A stretch of DNA of 64,000 bases, from NCBI GenBank assembly GCA_963682055.1, contig OY821747.1, forward strand, positions 16,790,258 through 16,854,257, given 5' to 3'. The stretch comes from Primula veris. Its lineage: Eukaryota > Streptophyta > Magnoliopsida > Ericales > Primulaceae. The notes under the pieces were generated by a model. It did not search any database, had not been told where the DNA came from, and worked only from the letters and a program-made list of their open reading frames with translations. This document shows positions 50,525 to 61,300 of the stretch, piece by piece (position 1 is the first letter of the stretch; every line of letters begins with the position of its first letter). Both the position numbers and the translations under genes were made by a program.

Positions 50525-53500
50525 GTACTATAAAACCAACACAATTCATAAGAAACCCACAAAACCTAAACCCATTTCCAAACTACTTATACTAATAATG
50601 ACACCTCTTCTCTTCCTCTCTCTACTCTCCCTCCTCTTCTTCTCCTTCTCCTCGGCCTCGCACCACCGTCACGTAGTCCCCCCAACCCACGATGACTCTA
50701 TCTCTCCTGATATCCACCAAGCATGCACCGCCACTCGCTTCCCTCACTCTTGCGAATTCTCGCTAAAAGACCTTCCTCCAAATTCGAAACCAACCCAGAT
50801 AATTTTATCTTCTCTCTCCTCATCTTCGAAAGGCTTAAAAACCGCTCAAGCAATGGTGAAAACCATTCTTGCATCTTCCCACGAAAACATAAACCGCTCG
50901 ACTGCTGCCAAAAACTGTCTTGAGGTTCTTGAAAACTCCGGGAAGAGGTTGAACATGACTTCTGAGGCAGTGCCACGTGGCAGGACCAAGGACGCGCGTG
51001 CATGGGCGAGCGCGGCCTTGCTGTTCCAGTATGACTGCTGGTCGGGTTTGAAGTACGCAAACGATACGGGTCTGGTGAACCAGACGATGTCGTTTCTTGA
51101 CAGCCTGACCGCGTTGACGAGCAATGCGGTCAGCATGCTGGCTGCTTATGACCGGTTCGGTGAGGAGGTGGGGAAATGGAGGATGCCACAGACGGAACGG
51201 GACGGGTTCTGGGAGGGTGACGGTTTTGGTTCTGGTTTTGGGTCTGGTTATAGAGGCGGGTTTTTTCAGGGTTTGAAAACGGATGTTACAGTCTGCGGAG
51301 GTACTTTTTTCTTAGTCTCTGTTTGTTTTGACGTAAAATTAAAATTGGATGTAACAATAAATTAATCTATTATTGTAAAAGAGAGCCATTTCTATTTGTC
51401 ATCTTTTTTTACGAGATAGTAAAATGTTTATGCAAGAGCTATGATAGTAAAAAGCTAAAAGCGGAAAACGAGCTTTAAGCTTTTTTTTAAGCTTTGAATC
51501 GAGCTTTTTTACTACAAAATGCATAATGTAAAACAATGGTAAATATTACTGTTTTTCCTCACTATTATCTCGTCTTTTTTTCTTAAACAGATAAATTAGT
51601 AATTAAACTTGAATAAAGTGTTTTTGCAAGAGCTAGGCTAAAAGCGTAAAAAGAAATTAGTTTTTAGGGGCGGAGAAACGAGCTTTTAGAGATTTTTATG
51701 CCTTTGAATCGAGTTTTTTTTATATTACGAAACACATTTTGTAAAACAATAGTAAATATTACTTTTTTTCCTTACTAACATCTCGTCTCTTTTTCTTAAA
51801 CTCAGAAATTAGTAACTAAAGTGTATTTGATTTGAGAGACACTTGTATCACGTTTTTAATGGACAAAAAATTTACTCGTACGTGTTAATTACAGGGAAGG
51901 ATTGTGATTTTACGACGGTGCAAGGGGCGGTGGATGCAGCACCGGAGGAATTGCCATTCGGAAAGAGGTTTGTGATAGGGATTAAGGAAGGTGTTTATGA
52001 AGAGAAGGTTAGGGTAGGGCTAAATAAGAAGAATTTGGTGTTTTTGGGAGATGGTATGGGTCTAACTGTAATTACTGGTTCTTTGTATTCGGGCCAGCCT
52101 GGGGTTACTACTTACAATTCTGCTACCGTCGGTTAGTCTTTGTTTTTTTTTCCCTTTTCCTTGGTAAAACACTAATTACTGTATGTTACCGTTACGTTAT
52201 ATTTCCTCCTTTCCGTTTAAGTATTAACGTACTGTCGTACTTAAATGTATTCTCATAGTTGTACCATTCTTAGGAGTCGTACAGAATTTCTGTATTCATA
52301 TTGCCAAAATGACTACGCTCATGTTTCTGTATTCATAGTGCCAAAATGACTACGCTCAAACATGATTTATGAAAATTCTGTATTCATATTTGCCAAAATG
52401 ACTATGCTCAAAATTCTGTTCTCTTGTACAGTTGTAATGTGTCATTATAAGCTAGGGTATAGGATGGCCCAATTTAATCCCAAGTTGATAATTAGTCTTG
52501 ACATGACGTTTCAGAAAATTATTTTGCTTTTGGGAGAGTTACTCATCTAAAATGCGTTGGTTTAGTACTTGTTTGTTTCCGGCTTTAAGCTCAACTTATT
52601 TATTCTTTCTGTATAACTTTCAATATATTTACTAAGATCAGTTTTGAAACGGAGTTATAACTTATAAAACTGTTAAAAATAGAAGGAAAATGGGTATCTG
52701 ACTGTGTTTTACACAGTCAGAAAAACTGTGTTTTACTTTGGACCGTCCGATCAAAGAATCAGACGGTCCAGAGCTAAACACAGTTTTACTAACTATGTAA
52801 AACACAGTCAGATACACAACTTCCAAAATAGAATGAGCGTATATGAAAAACAATGCATTGAATGATGTCCCATGGAGAAAAGGAAAATGCAATTGTTGGT
52901 CACCGGATATCCACATACTATTAAGTGAAGTTGGGTCAGACGGTCCAGACCTAAACACAATTTTACTAACTATGTAAAACACAGTCAGATACACAACTTC
53001 CAAACTAGAATGAGCGTATATGAAAAGCAATGCATTGAATGATGTCCTATGGAGAAAAGGAAAATGCAATTGTTGGTCACTGGATATCCACATATACTAT
53101 TAAGTGAAGTTGGGTGGGGCAAATAAGGTTTCTTTTTTAGTAGTATTTTCCAATTTGATGGAATAGTGGCACCTGTCAATTGTCACATTCTGATCCTATG
53201 TCACGGGTTTTTAATTTTGGTTCATGGGTGCACTATAGTGTTGCTTGCTTTGTCATTTATCTATGCTTTTGAAGTTGAACTACTCTACTTTATGGTAGCA
53301 TGTCACAAGAAATGTGAATTGATATCTGTAATAGGAGGCATTGCAAATTTGCAATTGCTTAAGTGATAGAAGTGTATTAAAAAACAAAATCTTAACCCAT
53401 TAAAGCTTTTTTGCAAGAGTTAAGCTAAAGGCCGAAAAAACGTAAGCTTTAGTGGCTTAAAAAGCAGAAAAACGAGCTTTTAAACTTTGAATCGATAAAT

Positions 53501-54367
53501 TAAGTTTTTTTACTGCGAAACGTGCTTTTTTAAAACAGTTAATTATAGTCCTTTTCTTGTTAATGTAGCACTAATTTTTATTTCAGTTACAAAGAATTTT
53601 TGTTATATATAAAAACACAGTAGTTACTTTTTTAATTTGTTGTCTCAAGTTTAGTTAATGTTTTTCCTTTCACTCGCATAGCTGTCCTTGGCGATGGCTT
53701 TATGGCGAGTAGTTTGACAATACAAAACACAGCAGGTCCAGATGTTCATCAAGCGGTTGCCTTGCGATCAGATAGCGATCTATCTGTTTTTGAAAACTGT
53801 GAATTCATCGGCAACCAAGATACATTATATGCTCACTCACTCCGCCAATTCTATAAATCATGCCATATATCAGGCAACGTTGATTTTATTTTCGGGAACT
53901 CAGCTTCTGTCTTTGAAGACTGCCTTATCCTAGTACGACCACGACAAGTAAAGCCCGAAAAGGGAGAAAACAATGCCGTGACGGCTCACGGGAGAACCGA
54001 CCCTGCACAATCCACTGGTTTCGTTTTCCTAAATTGCATTGTAAATGGCACAGACGAGTACATGGCGTTGTATAATAAAACCCCAAAAGTGCACAAAAAC
54101 TATTTGGGGAGGCCGTGGAAAGAGTATTCGAGAACGGTGTTCATTCAATGTAACTTTGAGGCTCTTATTACGCCGCAAGGGTGGATGCCTTGGTCCGGTG
54201 ATTTTGCTTTGAAGACACTTTATTATGGAGAATTCGGCAATTTAGGGTCCGGGTCTAATGTTTCTGGAAGAGTAGCATGGAGTAGCCAAATTCCGGCTGA
54301 ACATGTCGGCACATATTCAGTGCAAAATTTTATTCAAGGTAATGATTGGATTCCGACATCATCTTAG
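50523..54367 (+). CDS. Pectinesterase with N-terminal inhibitor domain (PMEI-PME), gene 2
   Basis: Paralogue of the preceding gene with the same role. Three inferred exons, 50523-51300, 51895-52131 and 53682-54367, join to 566 residues plus TAG. A signal/anchor segment lies at about 20-45 ([20 protein letters not shown]). A second in-frame Met at residue 26 would start inside this segment and could also serve. PMEI domain about 62-218; then a Gly/Ser/Phe-rich linker ([13 protein letters not shown]) with no dibasic processing site. PME domain about 255-560 with Q362 (HQAVALR), Q384/D385 (QDTLY), D406 (DFIFG), R482/W484 (LGRPWK): all catalytic residues present. The exon border seen in gene 1 after HGR is absent here, HGRTDPAQ being continuous. 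Expected to be secreted to the apoplast. Confidence 0.95.
51425..51790 (+). repeat. Tandem intronic repeat in PME 2 intron 1
   Basis: Two units with a period of about 211 bp. Each has GCAAGAGCTA, AACGAGCTTT, CTTTGAATCGAG, a TTTTTT-ACTACRAAA-like stretch, then GTAAAACAAT and ATCTCGTCT. Related single units occur in PME 1 intron 1 (about 44971-45090 and 45362-45490) and in PME 2 intron 2 (about 53405-53535). Confidence 0.75.
52694..52815. mobile_element. Foldback MITE in PME 2 intron 2
   Basis: 122 bp, nearly a full palindrome: it starts GTATCTGACTGTGTTTTACA and its right half reads the same on the other strand, with centre ATCAAAGAATC between GGACCGTCCG and GACGGTCC. No ORF. It would extrude as a long hairpin. 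Confidence 0.7.
52759..53115 (+). repeat. 177-bp tandem duplication in PME 2 intron 2
   Basis: Copies at 52759-52935 and 52936-53115, with few differences, both starting TCAGACGGTCCAG and ending AAGTGAAGTTGGGT. The unit contains the right half of the foldback MITE plus about 120 bp of flank. Confidence 0.85.
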
Positions 54368-54476
54368 ATTGTTAGTTTGTCATATGAAATTAATGGAAGT
54401 TGTTACCTTCGACGAGGAGCTTTATGAGATCCCTGTAATTATTTACTTATTTATAAGCTAGCTTAAATTAAAATGG

Positions 54477-54666
54477 TAATGGAGATCTTTTTTTTTTAAT
54501 ATAAAAATTTATCTCTTGCCTGACTAATTATCTCTTTACATTATGTTTTGTGTTACAGTCTAGCACAGTATAATGGAGATCTTTTTTTTTTTAATATAAA
54601 AATTTATCTCTTGTCTGACTAATTATCTCTTTGCATTATGTTTTGTGTCACAGTCTAGCACAGTAT
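54477..54666 (+). repeat. 94-bp tandem duplication downstream of PME 2
   Basis: TAATGGAGATC...CTAGCACAGTA occurs twice, at 54477-54570 and 54571-54666, nearly identical. Confidence 0.85.
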
Positions 54667-55179
54667 ATATGGTCCCAGGGATTTTTTTTATATTTTTTTT
54701 TATCCCTCGTTTAGAGATAAAACCTGTGAAACTTTGTAGGCGATGTGTTTCAAACCCTGACGGTGAGCGTGATATATTTGGTTAACAACCACCGGTTGCT
54801 CATGGTTCCAGGGATGTAAAGAAATAAAGTTTCTCAGAAGTAAGACATAAAAGTAATAATCCATTCTCTTAGGGAGTATAATAATGCAAACATGTTTTCT
54901 TTGTTGGATTCTTCTTGTTTGTTAATTGTAGATGTACTGTTTTCTAAATGGGTCAATTTTTCGAACCAATTTAGAAGTTAACAAGAACACATCTACAAAA
55001 AGGACGCTTAAATACCAAATGCAATATGAGTATTAACATCATGTTAGTGCTATGAGGAAAAATACCAAACTCAATATCTAGTCCCATTAGCAATAAAGTG
55101 GTGAACGTGACCTATACTTGTTAGATATTACATTCATTGAACTAGCAAGAGTAGAAGACAACCACTCGTCATATGTATG
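54667..55179. other. Intergenic DNA
   Basis: No gene or clear repeat recognised. Confidence 0.35.
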
Positions 55180-56228
55180 ATGGTAGAATTGTGGGTTTTG
55201 ATCTGATCCGATCCGATCCGGTATGGGTTGGATAAAAGTGCAGAATTATTTGGGTCGGGTTGGATTGGGTTACTTTGCATTTTTGTGCAACTTTGTGCAA
55301 GTTAGAAATAAATTCATATTCCTATAGATAGCACTTTTTAATTATTTATTTTATTTACCAAAACGTCATACACATATTTTATAAAAAATGAAAAAAAAAA
55401 ACAAATAAAATTATATAAAATGCAAAAAATCATAAAAAATATAAAAAAAATCACAAAGAAATCACAAAAATCATAAAAAATTATAAAAAATGAAAAAAAA
55501 AAATCACAAATAATCATAAAATTTTAAAAAAATTAGAAAAAAAATTATAAAAAATTATAAAAAATGAAAAAAATCACAAAATATTATAAAAAATAAAAAA
55601 AATCACATAAAATTATAAAAAATGAAAAAAATCACAAAAAATCACAAAAAATTACAAAAAAATAAAAAAATCACAAATTTTAAAAAAATTACAAAAAAAA
55701 TAAAAAAAACTATTTTTTTGGGTTTGTAGAAAAATAAAATATATATATTATATTTTGGTTTGTATGACAATTTAGTAAATAAACTAAATAATTAAAAAAT
55801 GATACCTATGAGGAATGTGAACTTTCAACGATAAAATATTAAAAGAGACTCATTCACCAAATTAATTAGTCATCTCTCTTGTGTACTAGCTCTCTCTCTA
55901 TATTTATATATATCCTTATTTTATTTTAGTTTATTATTTTTTTTTGTCAGTTTTTTTTCTTTTATTTTTTTGGATATTGTTGTAAAGAATAATTTAGATT
56001 ATTATAAATTTTTAGCAGGTAAATATGAAAAATTTGGAAAAAATAAGATTTTTAGGCTTTTCTAATTTGATTAAATGGTTATTGTTAGATACTTAATAAT
56101 GGTTTGCACTTATTTGGCTTATAAAAAAAATTCCGGGTCAAACGGGTCGGGTCGGGTTATGTGCGGATTGATATGCGGGTCGGGTCGGATCGGGTTTCGA
56201 GAAACCCAGCCCGATTGCCATCTCTAAT
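55180..56228. mobile_element. hAT-like non-autonomous element with A-rich core
   Basis: The ends carry inverted GGGTTT/GATCCGA/CCGGGTCGG-type sequence: left GTGGGTTTTGATCTGATCCG, right inverted TAGAGATGGCAATCGGGCTG. Candidate flanking duplications CATATGTATG (55170-55179) and CACATGTATG (56229-56238) match at nine of ten positions. The core (about 55310-55830) has its own imperfect inverted arms (AGCACTTTTTAATTATTTAT versus inverted ATCATTTTTTAATTATTTAG) around many AAAATCACAAAAA-like units, like the locus at 23.8-24.85 kb. No ORF. Superfamily is an inference from end style. Confidence 0.45.
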
Positions 56229-56238
56229 CACATGTATG

Positions 56239-58134
56239 CTTCCATTGGAAAAAACATGTCTCGACCAATAAAATGCAGCGTAGTCTCTCAGTACATTGCT
56301 CGGTCATAGGTTCTAGATTTCGTTACGTACCCTTGCTGAAACTATTTTCCTTATCCGGGAGGGACGACGTTGTAAGTAAAGGAAGAATGGAAGAATGGTC
56401 CAATAATCTGTTTAGCGCTTATCATATAGTTCCAAGCTTTCGATCTTCAGTTGTTGTTACTAAAAGTCTAAAAAGCACATATCAAGTTCAGTGAAATTGT
56501 TACAGCTATTAAACACTATACCACATTTATTAGCATTTTTATATTAATGATCACAATTAATTATTCGTTTACATTTTAATGTAAAGTAGTTAAATACCAA
56601 AAAATGGTATCCGTCAATGGCAGACAATGATTTTTATTCATACATGAACTTTTTCCTTCCATGGTTAACATGCAGTAGAATATAAAGATAACAAGTTCAA
56701 TATTTGTTTTGTTAATTTTTGTCGAAACTATACTTCATGGTTCTCACCTTTTCTTCTGTCCTTGGGAATGTTGATGCCTAAGGTGATAATTAGGTCGGAG
56801 TATACTTCCAGTCGAATCTACCTCCCCTATAAGGGCATGTTTGGCGAACTCTATTTTCATTGCATAAATCTTCACTCCACATGGCAAGAGCTGCAGTTTA
56901 TGAAAAGACATTTAAAATATGGCAGAAAATTGAAACCCGAGTTATAAATAGATAATAACACCATGATTTCTCGAATCTGAAATCAATATCTAGGAATGAC
57001 AAGATCTGAAATCACACTAACAATGAGATGGAGAACATCAATAACATCGTATAATAGTCTCTCCGGACTGACAAGTCAGAACTGATTGAACTAGTTAATA
57101 CAAGGACCACTTAACATACCGAGCAAATCTGTGTACCTTAATTGAAACGCCTGAAATGGGTTATCTAAGCGAATTGTGCCCATCTCAGAGCTAAACCCAC
57201 AGTGATGCTCAATGGTTATATTATACCACTTGTGATCATTTCTCCGGTACGCAAATTTCTTTAAATAAAGTCGACCTCATGGTTTTGTACAATCTTTAGA
57301 CTCATACATACATCACAATTAATTGTACTACTACTCCTAAGTTTTATCTCACTTAAATTTATTAAGTACACATTCTAACTTGAGCGTCAAAGAGTTATAG
57401 GTCGGTGGCAACCCCGACCCCAAGACGAACAGGTTCCCTGAGAAAAGAGGATCACCATTCAGTCACCTTTTGTGTGGATAACCTCGTAAAGTTTATTGCT
57501 TCAATCATTATTATGGGCAAAATTGTTCTCTAAATTAACTTCACATTTCTTTAGAAATATCAGAACTCCATACCCTCTCTGGCATCCCTTTCAAGATTTT
57601 GGCTCGGTCCCCGCTGAGTAAGCTTCTCAGACTACAATTTGGACGTCTAAAGCTGCACGTTCAGAGGCGGAGCTAGGTGGGGCTGGCAGGGGCTATAGTC
57701 CACCTCGTATTATGAAAACAGCTACCATTCAGTGTAGAATTTATATATAAATTACGAAAATGGTAGTTTAGTCCTCCTCATAATTTCATTTCAAGAGACC
57801 CTGCCCACGATTTCATTATCATTTCAACATCATTTAGTAGAGATGGATATAGCATGAGTTGTGTACGCAGTCGCACCACTTTTAAACTAAGAACAATACA
57901 CGTATCCAAGAAAACTTGAGTCTCATAAAATGTGTCATGTATCTAGCCAAAAAGGATTTGGAAAAGAAATAAAAATAATTACACATGGGGCCGATTAAAT
58001 AACAAAGTTATTGGTGAGTTTGAGTCGTAAAGAAGATTAAAGTGGCTTGATGAATTAAAGGTAGTTACAACTTACTATAGGAAAATTCAAATGGACGTTA
58101 CCCAGTCTTGCTACTAATTCATTCTTCACTCTTC
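56239..58134. other. Intergenic DNA upstream of GUX1-like gene
   Basis: No gene recognised on either strand. The phrase ACTTGAGCGTCAAAGAGTTA (about 57378) with GACCCCAAGACGAAC following resembles LTR ends of plant gypsy elements and may mark an LTR fragment. GAGGCGGAGCTAGG (about 57665) is a common plant transposon end motif, without a partner found. Confidence 0.35.
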
Positions 58135-58372
58135 TTTATATATCAACATTATTCATATATAATACACAATACGCAAAGCTGTTTTTTTTTTCTCTCTATA
58201 GCTTATTTGCTACCAATAATAAGCTTTGCTTCATATTTGAAATACACATTAGCAGAACAATCAGGTATAATACGCAATAATTTAAAAACTTTCTACAGTT
58301 ATGTTCCTTGTTTTTTTATTTTATTTTATTTCTTCAGAAGGATCATAATTAGAGAATTGAAGGCAAAGCCTC
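58135..58372 (+). promoter_or_regulatory. TATA box and leader (with probable intron) of GUX1-like gene
   Basis: TTTATATAT at 58135-58143 is a TATA candidate. AATCAG|GTATAA (donor near 58264) and a pyrimidine-rich acceptor TTTCTTCAG (ending about 58336) would remove a short leader intron, leaving about 36 nt before the ATG at 58373. Inferred from splice signals only. Confidence 0.45.
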
Positions 58373-61300
58373 ATGGAGGTCAGACAAAGGTCCATGTGAG
58401 TTTCTCTCCACTCAATATTTCGCTAGAATCAGTCTTTTTTACCAAGTAACACTACACTAAAAAAAAAAAAAATAAGAAAAAAATATGAACGCCGACAGAT
58501 GCTATGTTGCTAATCTGCCGCAAAAGTGCTTCTAGCTAATTTGGTGATATGAAAAACAACAATGTGTTGTTATACTATTATTAAATTAGCCATAAACTTT
58601 CTTGTAGTGTAATAAGTTATATCATGATTTTTAGAAAGAAGAATTAAGTAACTTAGGCAACATCATATCTCATGATTAGAAACATGATCGATCCCTTTAC
58701 ATACAAATGCGCAACTGTTATTCATTCAGTGGTTTGATTATAATTTCTAGCTCATGTATTATGTATAGTGGTCATCACCACTCACTTTACTTTAATGGAC
58801 AGACCGTGCTATCATCAGTTACTGGTCGGACAATATATTCAAATGCTATAACAGTTCCAAGTTTCCAAAAATGAGTATCCAGGAGGTATGCACATAAGAA
58901 ATTTAATAAGATATTACAAGCTATGAAAGGTTTTATCAAATAAACTAACTAAAAGGAATTACTCCAAGTTCATGAATAACAAAAATCTCTATAAAGGGTT
59001 TTGAGTCTTATGACCAACAGAGAATAGAAAAAAGGTTTGGATCAATATTTCAAAAGACCAACTTTTTAAAAACAGAAGATTTGATGGGACAATGTAGAAA
59101 TAATACTTTATTTCTTTGAAAAATAAGTTGTTAATATATAGTTTTATCAAAAACGTATAACAATGCAAGTTTTGCGAGCTGTATAAAAACAAAACGCAGC
59201 TCCGGTTCCTATATATTAAATATTGTCCTTTAAGCAATCAAGTCGTTTTGTAGAAATATTTACCGTTGGAGAAGCCGGGCACATAAAAAAATTATTAGAT
59301 TCAGAAGATACGTCATATACGTATATAATACGTCATATATGTATATAATACGTCAACAGATGCAGCATTCCTTGTGGGTATAAGATATATTTGAGTTAGA
59401 TAGTTAACTTTTGTATTAGACTTAGAGTGAGGCTTAACCACCAGAATTTTCAAGGAGTGAACTAGATGGAGACAGCTTCATGAATATTGAAGAAAAAGTA
59501 AATTTTTATATGTATTTTGATAAAATCTTCAAATATTAGCGTTTCAACCCGTCATATTATAAATAAAAATCATAGAATATCAGCCCCTATTTGAAGGTTC
59601 CTGAACCGTCACTGCCATAAAGTGATTGTATCTGTGATCAAATCTAGGACGTTTAGTTTGCTCGTGGTCGATTGGATTTAAAGCAAATATAGTTGTTACC
59701 TTAACTTTAAGGTCTTGTAAAAAATAGTTAAGCCGTCAATATCACTAACTACACTTGCTTAATCCTGAAGAATTTATGTGGATAATTTGGTGCCTTTGAT
59801 GGGAATGTGAAGGCCAGATTAGTATTAATTAATTGGTATATATGTATAGCTATTGCATAGGGCGTTGTCCCGTACTTAACTAGGCAAGAACGGGGCGTTG
59901 CAAGCTCCAGACCGCACATGTTCACAACTAAATGACTGTTCACGAATTCAAAAACCTCATTAGACGCCATAAGCTTAAACAAATTACTAAGCAATGTCGA
60001 AACACCATAAAACAGACTCAAAATGATTTGCTTAGCAAAATTGTGTCATGTCACATGTGATATAACTAATAACTCTTCAGTGCAAAAAATGTGGAGTATA
60101 AGACTGACCGACCATTACTGTCATTGAGCGGTATTGCTTTGGAATCATAGGCTCATAGCCAAATATTTCAATTATGTGCACTGTCCGTATTGAGCAGTGA
60201 AAGAATTTAATCCTATTAGAGTTGACTTCATATTATCATAGCGTTATTCAATCTATTGAATTTGCAGAGATATATACCGGAGGAGGTTACAAAAAGAGAA
60301 AGATGCAGAATTTGTAAAGCCTTTTCAAGTTCCTTTCGAAGACAAGAATACCGAAAAATGTAGTATCCGCTTACTGAAAGTTGCTCTAGTTGTGGTTTTA
60401 CTAGCAAATTTGATAAGTTTTCTCTACTTTCCAAGTGGCTGTCTAATGAACAATACATCGCGTCCAAAGCCCTTGTAAGTTCGCACCCCACTGTTATATG
60501 CAACATGTCCTATGTATATAATTTGTAATCCATGTAACATATCTTTATTTCTTCTCACCATCATTATAATTTTTTAGTGTTTGCACATCATATTCGCATA
60601 TTGTTAGTTCCATGAGGATGGAACAAAAAACTTGTTCCTACTTTTAATGATGGAGAGAAGAAGAAATTACGGTCTTGTTTGATTGCTGCTTCCAATTTTC
60701 CTTTTCCTTCGTGGTCATATGCACTCATTTACATAATCAACAAAATACTTGCCGAGCTAGAACAATATAGATTGTCTAAGGTGAGTGAGCCCTCGTTTTA
60801 TCGAACTCGGAAAACTTAGTAAGTTTTAGTTAAACAAATGAGATTTAGGTTCCATTTTCCATCCAATGGGCCATGTCACATTAAGACTCACTTGAAAAGT
60901 GTTGTTGCTCCTTGTTTCAATACAAGGCCAAATTTTGTCAACAGGTTGGTATGGGGCGGGTCTGACCCTCGTTATATTTCCCATTTAGACATTGACTGGG
61001 ATGAAATAGCAAAGGCTACAAGATCTGTTTCTGGAGACCAAAACCTTCAAGTAATTGGCCTTTTAAACTTCAATGAAAACGAAATAAGCCATTGGAAACA
61101 GCTTAATTCCTATGCAGATTACATTATCCTACAACTAGACTATGCAGAGAAAAGCTTGACTTGGGAGTCGTTATACCCAGAATGGATAGACGAAGAACAA
61201 GAAGAAGAAGTGCCAATTTGCCCCTCCTTACCGAAGCTTCAAGTGCCCAGGAAACGACTAGATCTCATAGCAGTGAAGATGCCATGTGGGGGCAAAAACG

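Noticed and set aside
52662..53179. Minus-strand ORFs in PME 2 intron 2 with a repeated protein segment
   Set aside because: The repetition comes from the 177-bp DNA duplication; no family resemblance.
58108..58449. 113-codon ORF over the GUX1 leader
   Set aside because: It reads through the leader intron in a frame different from the GUX1 start and has no family features.
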